64,000 nt of DNA, from contig OZ004596.1 of NCBI GenBank assembly GCA_963924555.1, forward strand, positions 310,001 to 374,000, in the 5' to 3' direction. Of the stretch, positions 43,551 to 60,000 are shown piece by piece (the stretch's first letter is position 1; every line of letters begins with the position of its first letter). The notes beneath the pieces are model-generated. The model had not been told where the DNA came from, made no database searches, and saw only the letters and a list, made by a program, of their open reading frames with translations. The position numbers and the translations under genes are program-made. This DNA comes from Crambe crambe (lineage: Eukaryota; Porifera; Demospongiae; Poecilosclerida; Crambeidae).

Positions 43551-46500
43551 ATGTCTGCTGGTGTGTTGGGCCAGCCGGTGGCCCTGGAGGTGAGGGAAGT
43601 GTGGTACACCAACATGCATCTTCTGGGCTTTCAACCTGAGCTGTGTGAGGAGAAATTCAAACTCACTTTTGAGAAGAACATGTTTGTGCATATCAACAAG
43701 AAAGGAAGTGAAGTAGTCCTCCATTTTCTCTTCTCCAAACTCGACTCTCGCTCAGCCTATGAGGACTTCAGGTATGTCACTGTCTATGAAAGTTGGAAGG
43801 AAACCAGTAGCTTATCTCTCTAGGGATTGTTGGCCTGTGCTTGACAAGAAGCAAGAGCAGCAGTTTCGGAGAACTTCTTCAAATTTGCTCACGAAAATTG
43901 CTAAGGTATGCATAGTGTTGGGTTCACTAGGTCTGGTATGTGTGTATTATGTATGTAGGAGGAGCCTCAGTCGAAACTGCCCAGGATGCCAGCTTCATTG
44001 CTACTCTCTCCTGGAGGTATTAATTATCTTGCTCATACTCAGTCCTAGACCTCCACTCCCCATGCTGCAGGTGACAAGTTCTATATCTTTTTGCTCCGCT
44101 TCAGTTCCTATGTCCTGAGGGATACTTGCCTGAATGAAGCAAAGTCTGTAGGTATGTCTCTAGGATAATTAACTGGGGGTTTCCCCCAAATAAAATACAT
44201 GGTTCACTATCAGCATACTATCAGCATGGTTTTCCTATTGGCAAAAAACATTTTAGGTATAAAATTCTTATGAATTTTCTAGAAAAGAACATGTTTCTTT
44301 CTAGTCATGTGACCTCTGGCCGAGGGTTTGGTGACCTCCAGTCTGAGCTACCTGAGGTGACTCGATTTGCCATGAAGGCCCACGTGGTCAAACACTGTAA
44401 CAATATCCAGAAGAGAGCACAGTTAACAACTTCCATGCACAAAGACTGGGAGAGCTATGCAAAGTAAGTTGCACTGTGTTCCTAGTACTTCAGACCAAAC
44501 AAACTTAGGAGAAAAACTTCACTTTATCGCTCACTTGTAGTGGGTTGGTAACAGAATACAGGGAATTAACAAGGGAGGGTCGACATCTCACAAAGAAATT
44601 ACTATCACTGGAAGACCAGCAAAAGCAGCGAACATTGACCAGGTGAGGAGACTCAGTGAGACTCAGTCAGACATCTTATAATGTGGAGTTGTAGAGAGAA
44701 TATGAGGATTTTTGGATTTCCTTTCCTGCAGTACTCCTCAGAGATTTTCCACCAGTGGGACTCAAGCCACTAATGACAGGGTACTCTCCCTCACCACTGA
44801 ACTGATGGAAAAGCAAAGGAATTCAAGAATAAAGAAGGTAATAAGACAGTGATTGTGGGCGGGACATAAATCTTATATCAAGTTTGTTGTAACAAGTGGA
44901 GGGTCTTGTGACAATGTTGTTGTCTGTAGACGAGGGAAATGTGGAAGATTCTTGATAAGTTCATGAAATCCACTGACCATCAGCGAGAAGTAGTGAACAG
45001 TATCCTGAAAGGAGAAGCTAACAGATACACTATCAATGCCAGGAAAATCACTTTTCAGGTGAGTCCATCAATGACCTCCTCATTATCAAACTTTATCGGA
45101 TTTGATTGGTATAACTCTACAGATCCCAGAATTGATAGTTCACGAGTATGAAATGTTGGCCAGGGAAGGAAAAGCCAGCAATACTTACCAAGCTGGGAAA
45201 CTCAACCTCATCTGGTACGTACATGCCATCTCATTGATAATAGCTGTTTTACTCTCAGACTACCTCTTCAGCTTGATTCAAATGTGGAAGTGCTCTTTGC
45301 GCATTTTAAGAACTCAAATACTAAAAGGTGATAGTTAATAGAAGGGAGACTCCCCCAACTCATAGACTCCATAGACCCCCAACTCATGGACTTATTTTGT
45401 GTAGATGGAGTCCCTTCATTTGAGAAGGAGTCACGCTATGTGAATGAGGAGCTACAGAATCATAGAGCACACATTGCAGCCACCTTCAATCTAAAGTACC
45501 TGCAATATTGATATCTTTGTCTCTAATGCTAGCAACACCCCACCTCTCCAGAGCATCTCTCTCTTCCCTGAAGGTGTCGCTGGAGGAGAGCATCAGACAG
45601 TTGGAATTGGAACTTGAAGAACACAGAAACACTTCCCTCCCTGTCCAAGAAGAAGGAGGAAGAATCAACTCCAGTCTCCCTCATCTCGTAATCCCCGAGA
45701 TTACTATTCCAGTAAATCCATCAAGTCCTCTTTCAGTAATCCAATATGCACAAGACCATCTCTTACAGAGTCTAGGCCTAGATCTCGTGCCTCCTTCTCC
45801 TCCAAAGACAGATATCCCTCATATTCCCAGTCCTGCTGAAACGGACAAAGTGTCACGTCAGTTCAGCTCGCTGGCCCATGATGGCAAGTTCCCTATCTAT
45901 CACTATGTAATAAATAATGTCCCATCCTTTAGTTTCTACACCTGATGCTGTACGGAATATCTCCCTCAGCATCCACCAAGCTTCTTTTCGCTCAATTCAT
46001 CAGCCACTTCCTTCGCAGATTCCTGTGGCCACAAGAATTGCTGCTGCTCCTGTCCCTGCTGCTGGTCCCCACAAGGAAGCACTCACACCCCACTCAAAGG
46101 GGGTTACAGGTCATCCTGTCATACCCCATTTCAGCAATGCAGCCATGCCCCACTCAAAGGGGGACACCAGTCATTCAGCCACGCCCAAAAGCAGTGTGAC
46201 CACACCCCTCCTAAAGGACCCCAGCAATTCAGCCACATCTCACATGAAGGGGGTCGTCAGTCATTCAGCCATGCCCCAAAGCAGTGAAACCACACCCCTT
46301 TCCAGGAATTCAGCCATGTCTCATGTGAAGGGGGTCGTAAGTCATTCAGCCAACCCCCAAAGCAGTGAATCCACACCCCTCTCCAGCAATTCAGCCACAT
46401 CCCACCTGAAGGGTGTTATCAGTCATTTAGCCACACCCCACCAGAAAGGGATCACCAGTAGTATGGCCACACCCCACCGGAGAGGAATCACCAGTAGTGT

Positions 46501-47987
46501 GGCCACACCCCATCTGAAGAGTCATGATAATAGCATGCGGTTGAAGAATATGCCTCGTGCACATGAGATATTGGCTGACCAGGTATAATGTGGTTGCTCT
46601 TTCCATATCAGAATTATGTTGTGTGACTGCAGATTGCTGCAGCAGTTTCAACAGTGAGTGAGAGTGGAAGTAACGAGAGCTTTCAGTTGGAGGACACACC
46701 TCCTAATCAACTCCATTCAGTCGTGGACACAGTTTCTGCAATGGGTAAGGGAGAAAGGAGTTGGGCTATCATCACACCTCTGTTGCTTGTAATAATATAG
46801 GAAGAGATGCTTTCACTTCTCGTGATATGATTGCAAGGACTCCAATGTCTCAGAAGACCAATCCAGTGCATAGCACAAAGCACTTTACTAAAGAGAATAC
46901 AGCTGCTTTATCTTTGGTTCTATCAAAGGGGGAGAAAGAGGAGGAGGAGGAGGAGAAAGAAGAAGTGGAAGAGGAAAAAGAAGAAGAAGAAGAAGAGGAG
47001 AAAGAAGAAGTGGAAGAGGAAGGGGGGAAGAAGAAGAAGAAGAAAGAGGAGTATTTGAGTCAAACTCCTCTACAGGTGAATATACAACTGGGGGTTTGCA
47101 TGCTTGGATGATTCCATGTTTGCAGAATTCCTTTGTTTCTGGTCAAGAGGTCATATTTGAAGAACCAGGACCTCTTTTCACTTCAGCCACTCCGCAACTT
47201 ACCACACATGCTGTGAATTCCATGCTCAGCTCCAATTTCAGCACAGAAAACGTTGCCCAGGCTCATCATGAAGGCACATTGTTACCAACACCTCTCAAAC
47301 CCCAAGGAATCTATATCACTCCAGCTCATCGGTCCATGAGTTTCCTGAAGGACATTCAGCCACCCACTCCTTTCCAGTTTGCAGAGTTTGATTTGGACTC
47401 CTCCACTGATGCAAAGGATGGGGGAATCTCGGGTTCACATACCCAAGATTCGAGCTTGCTTACTCAAACAGATGTATCTGTTGGTGGGAGCAGTGGAGAG
47501 GAAAGGCACAGTGTCGATCATCTCAACTCCATCTCACTGGAAAATAAAATGATCAGTCATGGAAATAAGAGTGCAGGAAAAATCACAAATCTTTTGGATT
47601 TTTCAACCCCTGGTACTGATAAGAAGACAGCCTCTCCCTTAATGACTAGCACTGTGTATCAGAAAGAACAGCAATGCCAGGGAGAGAGTGGTGGTATTTC
47701 CATTCCTGCATACCTCTATCCTACATCAGGCAGTGTCAAATCAAGACCCAGCACCACATATTCCAGTGAGTCGATTATCTGCCTATTAAATCCCATACAT
47801 GCTTTCTGTGATGTGTAGATCCTTGGTTGGCTGCTATGAATAGCAAAAGCAATGAAGGATTTGGAATCTTTGGAGGTATAATGTATCCAATATTGTTTCA
47901 ATAAAGTAGTAATGATAGATCACTGCAGATACTGGGTCACCTGAACTCGTGTCTGTATCAGGATCAGATTCTCCAGAACCAGATTGA
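43551..47987 (+). CDS. HAUS6: HAUS augmin-like complex subunit 6
   Basis: Subunit of augmin, which recruits gamma-tubulin to existing spindle microtubules. 18 exons, 1107 residues: 43551-43771, 43824-43905, 43959-44016, 44071-44151, 44283-44463, 44541-44642, 44732-44837, 44930-45058, 45123-45214, 45272-45327, 45405-45495, 45552-45883, 45933-46582, 46633-46744, 46801-47075, 47126-47765, 47819-47875, 47929-47987. The N-terminal domain is recognisable (VWYTNMHLLGFQPE, VVLHFLFSKLDSRSAYEDFR, CWPVLDKKQEQQFRR, FLLRFSSYVLRD). Helical, coiled-coil-like exons follow, then a long disordered Ser/Thr/Pro tail with a repeat array (46081-46520) and a Glu/Lys run (46928-47051). The 45884-45932 intron needs a GC donor to keep frame. 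The N-terminus carries the identification; the tail is not conserved. Confidence 0.88.
46081..46520 (+). repeat. Coding repeat array in HAUS6 tail
   Basis: About eight to nine degenerate units of roughly 14-20 residues, each built on KGV-SHSA-TP-SS or KGITSS-ATPH, all in frame. Confidence 0.85.
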
Positions 47988-48109
47988 TGGTTGAATCATA
48001 TTTTTTTTTTGTACTGTATAATACACAAATAGCGCGCGCGTCATCTTGGCGGGAATTAAAGGGGTCCTCATGTGGAATAAAGGGATTTACCCTTTCTCCA
48101 ACAGTCGTC
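47988..48109 (+). promoter_or_regulatory. SMC5: SMC5 promoter region with E2F-like site
   Basis: 122 bp between the HAUS6 stop and the SMC5 ATG contain TTGGCGGGAA at 48046-48055, a full E2F consensus match, just after a GCGCGCGCG run. Confidence 0.55.
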
Positions 48110-53594
<5,485 letters not shown>

Positions 53595-53823
53595 ACATCC
53601 TCTTATGTATGGTTAAGTTATGTTCCTACAGTCAGTACTTCATTTGATCAACTTCATCTATACATTTATACTCTTCAATATTTTATCACTTTACTTGCTA
53701 CAACCATTCTTTATTACAGACACAATTCTCCAGACAAAATTTAATTTAATGATTATCAAAAAAAGTTGAGTTACAAAAATTCCTATAAAAAGATAATTAT
53801 TGAAAAGTTTCTTGGAATTCACA

Positions 53824-56823
53824 TTATGTATGCAACTTGCTCAAAATAGCTTCTCTGTTGAACTTGAACTTGATCATGTGTTTGGCAGGCTGCAGGGAGA
53901 GGTGGAAGGCTGTGTTGGCTGTGTCATTCAAAGGCTGTTTGCCTTGAGGAGTGGAGAGTAGTGTTCTCCTGGGACTCTGGGCAGCAGCTGGCAGTGTGAG
54001 TGGTGACTGCTGCTCTTCATGAAGGTAGTGCGAGCTCAAGGACACTGATTGGGTGCCTCTGGCTGGATGCTGAGCTTGCAACTTGAACTCTTCTCTCACT
54101 GGTTCTTTTGCTTGCTGATACAGCAGAGAAGGCATTTGTCCCACTGAATACACCCGCGTCATTTGACCTACTGTTGCAGGAGGGTGTCCTAGTGCAGTGT
54201 GTGTGGGGTAGGTTGTACGAGGGTTTGGTTCCATGGGATGTTGGAGCAGGACAGGGCCAGGGTGCAGTGGAGTAAGATGGGGGAGATCTGCCAGTGGAGG
54301 TTGTTGAGTGGCATAACCATGGTGAGGATGTGAAGGGGTACTGAGTAGAGGGGATGAGGAGTAGTTTGGGTGGGGATGGCAGATAAGCGATGGGGAGATG
54401 GGAGAAGTCAAGAGGGTGGGGCTGATATGTGAAGGGGTGCTGAGTAGAGCTGGAGGTGTCTGTCGAGGGTGTGTCAAGGGGATCAGTGGAGCTGAGAGGG
54501 AATGGCTTGGATGTGAGGATATGATATATTGTGGGTGTGGAGGGATGCTGAGTGCAGCTGAGAGGGAGTGTCCAGGGTGAGGGTGTGGAGGGGTACCGGG
54601 TGCAGCTGAGAAGGAGTGTCCAGGGTGTGGAGGGGTGCCGAGTGCAGCTGAGAAGGAGTGTCCAGGGTGAGGGTGTGGAGGGGTGCCGAGTGCAGCTGAG
54701 AAGGAGTGTCCAGGGTGAGGGTGTGGAGGGGTGCCGAGTGCAGCTAAGAATGAGTGTCCAGGGTGAGGGTGTGGAGGGGTGCTGAGGGAGTGACTTGGGT
54801 GAGGAAAGAGGTTATATTGAGCTGGGTGAGGTTGTGATGGGATGAGTGGTGCTGTGAAGGATTGATTGGATCTGGGGTGAGGGTGAGGGTGATGTGGAGT
54901 GGAAGAAAGGGGAACAGGTGAAGTTCCACTTCTTAGAACAGGTTGAGTGGCTCCTCCTCGTTGGGTGTTGTCCAAATGAGGATTGGAGAGTGAACGCAGA
55001 GATCCTGGTTCTCCCTTCTGACCATCACTAGGAGCAGGAAGAAGTGGTTGGTTGGATCCCTTGAAAGTAGCAGAAATTTCTCTTCCTTTACTCTTCTTGT
55101 TCTGTTGTATCCACCTCCTCAACCGCCTGTTTATCACATGAAGATCACATGATATCTAGCATGCTGTTTTACTACTCACCCTATGAAAGGTATAATCATG
55201 AAGAAGTTGTTTGAATTCATTCCCAGTGCTTGCTGAGATGCCATATCCTTTTTATAGGAGGGAAGATCTCTAATGCTAAACCACTGGATCTTCTATTTAA
55301 AGGAATACTACCGTGAATTTTAAAATTTCTAGCATGGTGAATAGCCTTACTCCAATTTCCTTTCTGGTCTTTGGCTGGAATTGAGTTTTGTCGGGCACTC
55401 CAGGAATCAGGTACATGCGTGCATTGCTGTCATGGATACTGGCCTCTAAGTAAGAATCTTTCTTGATGATTCCACGGATATCAAAGCCTGTCTCTTCATA
55501 GACTTCACGAATAGCTGCAGCTTCATCTTCTTCACCTTCCTCTAGCTTGCCCTTGGGGAAACCCCAGGATGTGCACGAGGGGTAACCTTGCACCAGAAGA
55601 CACTACACAAGATAAGCGGACCTCACACCCCAGCATGGTCCCCTACTTCCCCATACTTTTGTCCAGTCCTGGTTGAGGATAATGGCCCCCCTCACTGGTT
55701 TTCTATATTTGTGAGTCTTCCACTCACTAATGAGTTTGTCCAGGTCTCTTGCAGTGGACTTGCTGATCAGCCATGGACAATGTTTGAAAACTGTCATAAA
55801 AAAAAAAAATAAAAAAAAAAAGTCAAGTAGACCTATGTCAGTCATGTGATCATGTTCCGCCCCCACCTATGTCAGTCATGTGATCATGTCCCGCCCCCAG
55901 CCCCCCACACTTGTCAGTCATGTGATCATGTCCCGCCCCCAGCCCCCACACCTGTCAGTCATGTGATCATGTTCCTATCCCAGTCCCCACACCTATGTCA
56001 GTCATGTGATCATGTTCCGCCCCCACCTATGTCAGTCATGTGATCATGTCCCGCCCCCAGCCCCCCACACTTGTCAGTCATGTGATCATGTCCCGCCCCC
56101 AGCCCCCACACCTGTCAGTCATGTGATCATGTTCCTATCCCAGTCCCCACACCTATGTCAGTCATGTGATCATGTTCCTATCCCAGTCCCCACACCTATG
56201 TCAGTCATGTGATCATGTTCCTATCCCAGTCCCCACACCTATGTCAGTCATGTGATCATGTTCCTATCCCAGTCCCCACACCTATGTCAGTCATGTGATC
56301 ATGTTCCTATCCCAGCCCCCACACCTATGTCAGTCATGTGACTATGTTCTTACCCACACCTTTGTCAGTCATGTGATCATGTTCCTATTCCCAGGCCCCC
56401 CAAAACCTGATCAAGAACGGAGAACCTGTTCCTAAGTAGCTACACTAGTGTCCAATATCCTTCCAGTTGCATGTGATGACTGACTACACTGTCTAGATTT
56501 GGAAACATACTCGTGCTCATAAACTCCTTTAAGTTGCAGCCTGGGAGGGTGGGGTCCTCTGGTCGCATCAGGTCCAGATAAAACCAGTGTGCCAACTCTA
56601 TGTGGGAGCAGAGCTTAATGGGGTCTTCTTTGTCCTCATTAGACAGGTTGATGAGAAATCGGCTGCAGTTCGAAGTATTTATTATTTAATATAGTTAGCC
56701 AAGGTGGGCTTTAATTGGAGGTATTAGTATACCCTCATACAGCACCAGTGAGTGAATTTCTTACCTAGCCAAGTCGTCGAGCACTTCAGCCTTGATTCCC
56801 ACCGTCTTTAAATTTATTGCCAT
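53824..56823 (-). CDS. DCP2: mRNA-decapping enzyme 2
   Basis: Nudix hydrolase that removes the m7G cap in 5'-3' mRNA decay. Six exons: 56765-56823, 56511-56662, 55657-55790, 55351-55602, 55180-55292, 53824-55126; 670 residues. N-terminal Box A domain: VLDDLASRFLINL, ELAHWFYLDLM, FKHCPWLI. Catalytic Nudix box: GFPKGKLEEGEEDEAAAIRE followed by VYEETGF, with the usual Glu residues. Box B: IQWFSIRDLPSY, NNFFMIIPFI. The remaining 400 residues are a Pro/His/Ser-rich tail with an expanded repeat, ending HMIKFKFNREAILSKL, a helical leucine-rich motif of the type that binds decay partners. The intron at 55791-56510 is filled by a minisatellite. Confidence 0.95.
54480..54800 (-). repeat. Coding minisatellite in the DCP2 tail
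   Basis: Six to seven copies of a 13-16-residue unit TPPHPHPGHSFSAALG. Several adjacent copies are nearly identical in DNA, so the expansion is recent. Confidence 0.9.
55830..56395. repeat. About 38-42-bp minisatellite in a DCP2 intron
   Basis: About fourteen copies of a unit with GTCAGTCATGTGATCATGTT plus a C-rich half (CCGCCCCCAGCCCCC or CCTATCCCAGTCCCC). Blocks of two to three units are themselves duplicated (55846-56000 versus 56006-56160). Confidence 0.93.
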
Positions 56824-57009
56824 GACCTACAAAGTTCAACAGCCATGATATCATCAGCAGTTGACGATGTCTACGTCTGCCGGCATTGTCGACCCTTTAC
56901 CAGACTAATGGTTATTATATATTGTAGCAAGTGAAATGCAGAATGAAGTGAATTATTGTTACAGCAATGAGGATAAAAAACAATGATTTCTGAAGATGTT
57001 ATTTGATGT

Positions 57010-60000
57010 TTAATCAACTTCATCTTTATTTGTTTCGTCTGACCAGCAGCTCAGGTGCTCCATGGACACATTTGGAATGTCTTTAGGGGGAAGACCAAGC
57101 ATCACCTCTTCCTCTTCTTCATCTTCCTCCTCTTCCAATCTCTCCTCCAGTACCTCGATAGATTCTTTGTGAGTGTCCAGCTTAGGAGGCCGCGTTAAGT
57201 GGATGCGTTCATCCATGTCCTTACCGGGCATGCTCATACTGCGTATAAAGGGCTTCTTTCTGGGCTTGGACCCCAGTGTCATGGATCGTTGTCCTAATGA
57301 AAAGGACTGTTCAGTCTCATTTGTCTCTCTCTTATTCTCTTCATCATGTCTCCCACTTCCCTCCAGTTTCATCTCCAAGTCATCCCCAAATGACACACTG
57401 TGTCTGAGCCTGGCTCCACCCCCAGCTGCTCGGCTCCTGTTGATGGACAGATGTCTCAGACGCATGAACTCTCGCTCCATCCCTTGTCGTCTCAACTGCC
57501 ACTTCAAATTTGCTTGGATCCTTCGTTGTTCCTCGTTGATATCTTCCTCCATGTCAATCATCACTTCGGTGATGGATGGCATGGGATTGGGCTCAAAGAC
57601 ATCCTCACTCCCATCGGAGACGATTCTGGAGCGACGAGACAATGGGGAGTAGGGAACACTGCTGCTACCTTGTGGTACCTCTCCATCTGTCTCGTCCAAA
57701 TCTGAGAGCAAGGCTTCCATTTTCCAGGGGAAGTCCCGCATGACATAATGGAAACCTGACTCCACAAAAGTAGCAGAAGGTCTTTGTTGGTGGAGTTTCT
57801 TGAGTGACTCTTTTTTGTCATCTTCGATCTTTCCATCAGTGTCATTCATGGCTTGCCTAGTCGAACTCTTCCTCAGCACAACAGGATTTTCAAGAATATT
57901 CGCAGAACTAACTCTCCTCCTGCAACACAACATGATATGAATTAATTAAGGGGTCAAAACATAGAAAAGGGGGAATTCTTCAATGCTTCAACTCTGTGTG
58001 ACATCATTATTTAGAGCCTGAAGCTAACCTGGTGCCATTCACACCTCTCTTGATCACCATTTTACAAGTATAGGGTGTGGTTGGTATGGACCACTGCAAG
58101 ATGCATGGCATGGACCACTGCAAGATGCATGGCATGGAACTCTCCTACCTTTGTCTCTTTGAGGTAACACAGAAGGCGTTGAAGAGTTTCTCCTTGATGA
58201 GTCCAAAGTTCACTTTCAGCTGCAGCACCAAGATGCCAATTATCACAAGGATGATCACCATGGAAATAAGCACCACCAAATTCTGTATCGGATTTATATC
58301 AGAGAGCCCAAATCGTTCAAGGATGGCTATTTCTGATCTTCTGAAGCATTCAAGTGGTGAACTTCGATTGCAAGGGAGATTAGTGCCTATCAAAACTGTG
58401 ACACTTGTTGCACCGTATGCATAGAAGGAGGGATTGATATAAAATATCCATCTATAGTACTCTGGCATTAGTGGATAGGGTACGATGAACCCACAACAAA
58501 ATCCTCCAATGGCAGCAAAGACAGGACATAACCTGTGTGCTTGGGAGGGTGATAAGACATTCAAAACGATGAAGATTGAAATCCAGACTTGGTTGACGAG
58601 CAGAAATGCCAAGAGTAGGACCAGATAGGTTATAAAAGTGTAATTCTGGTACACCAAGCCAAAGACTAGAGTGGAACACACAGACAGAGGAAGTGTGCAG
58701 ACTGCAGTCATGCGGATGAACACTTGGAGTATGAGCTCGTGGGATTTGGCCATTCCATCCGAGTGTTCCAGGTAGAAAAGTTTGAGTGGTTCCACCAGGA
58801 GACTGCCAATGATCGAGCTCATAAAGAGAGAACTTGAACAACTGAGAAGACATGTTGCTGACAGTATCTGGACTGGTTCCCTGGTGAACAAGTAAGTAGA
58901 CCCTACAAAAAGAAGATCATAATAATTTATTGCATTCACAAACAGGCCCACCCCCTTGAGGACATCCAAGCCCTTCAATTAGCAACTGACCTATGACCAG
59001 TCCAAAGACTGTGTAGACAATGGGGAGGTAGATGATAGTGAAGAGAGTTTGCCTTAGGGAGGCTCGAGACTCCAGTGCCATTAGTCGTTGCCACAGCCCT
59101 GGGTTATGGCTGTATCTACAGAAAGAAGAAAGAAAGAAAGAACAGTGTTAAGTCTCTGCCACTGGGTTATGGCTGTAACCCTGGGTTATGGCTGTAACCC
59201 TGGGTTATGGCTGTTAACTAAAGGAAAGAAAGAACAGTGTTCAGTTTATACCCAACCCTGGGTTACGGTTATGGCTGTTAGTACTGCAGGAAAGAATGAG
59301 ATAATGTAATAAAGTATGTGAGATAATGAGGTAGTGTTTTGAGAGAGGGGGGAAAACACCATGGTTACGCTATGTTTCATCACACTGTGATGTCTGGGAT
59401 CATAACATCTTCACTTGTAGACTTCCTACATTTGATTCAATTAAGTTTGGATTCTTCCTGGAGTTTAAAGGAGTGACAGTCTGACTTCCTCTAGGCAGGA
59501 ATCTCACACTACAAAGTGTGGAGCATCAGCCAAAATACAACTTTGGGAAGGACACTATGTAGCTGTCCTAGGACTGTAAGCTTATCTCACCTCTGAGTCA
59601 TATGAGGGTGATCCACTTCGTCAGTTTTGTTGTCAAGGACTGCTTGCCTGACGTAATCAGGCTCGTTGCTCTCCTTGTAAGCTCGAAGAACTTGCCTTTG
59701 GGATCTCTTTTCCTTCAACAGGTCAAGCACAGCATCTTGAACTTGCCCCTCAGACTCCTGTTAATTACTTATCAATTAGTTCCCTTTTCTCTCTTAGTGA
59801 CACACCTTTAACTCCTTTTCGCCAATCAGGGCCTGACGAAAAAACTCCCACACTTTGACAGGAGAGCCAAAGAAGGCGATTTGTCCGTTGCACAAGAGCA
59901 AGATCTTGTCGAAGGCATGGAAGATTTCGCTCCTTGGCTGGTGGATGGTGACAACAATGGCTCTCCCTGTACCCACCATCACTTGCAGGCTCTTCAAGAT

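Noticed and set aside
55846..56212. Repeated ORFs encoding MIMFRPHLCQSCDHVPP-like peptides
   Set aside because: They are translations of the DCP2 intron minisatellite.
57173..57652. 159-codon plus-strand ORF
   Set aside because: Antisense shadow of the ABCG C-terminal exon, with no domain of its own.
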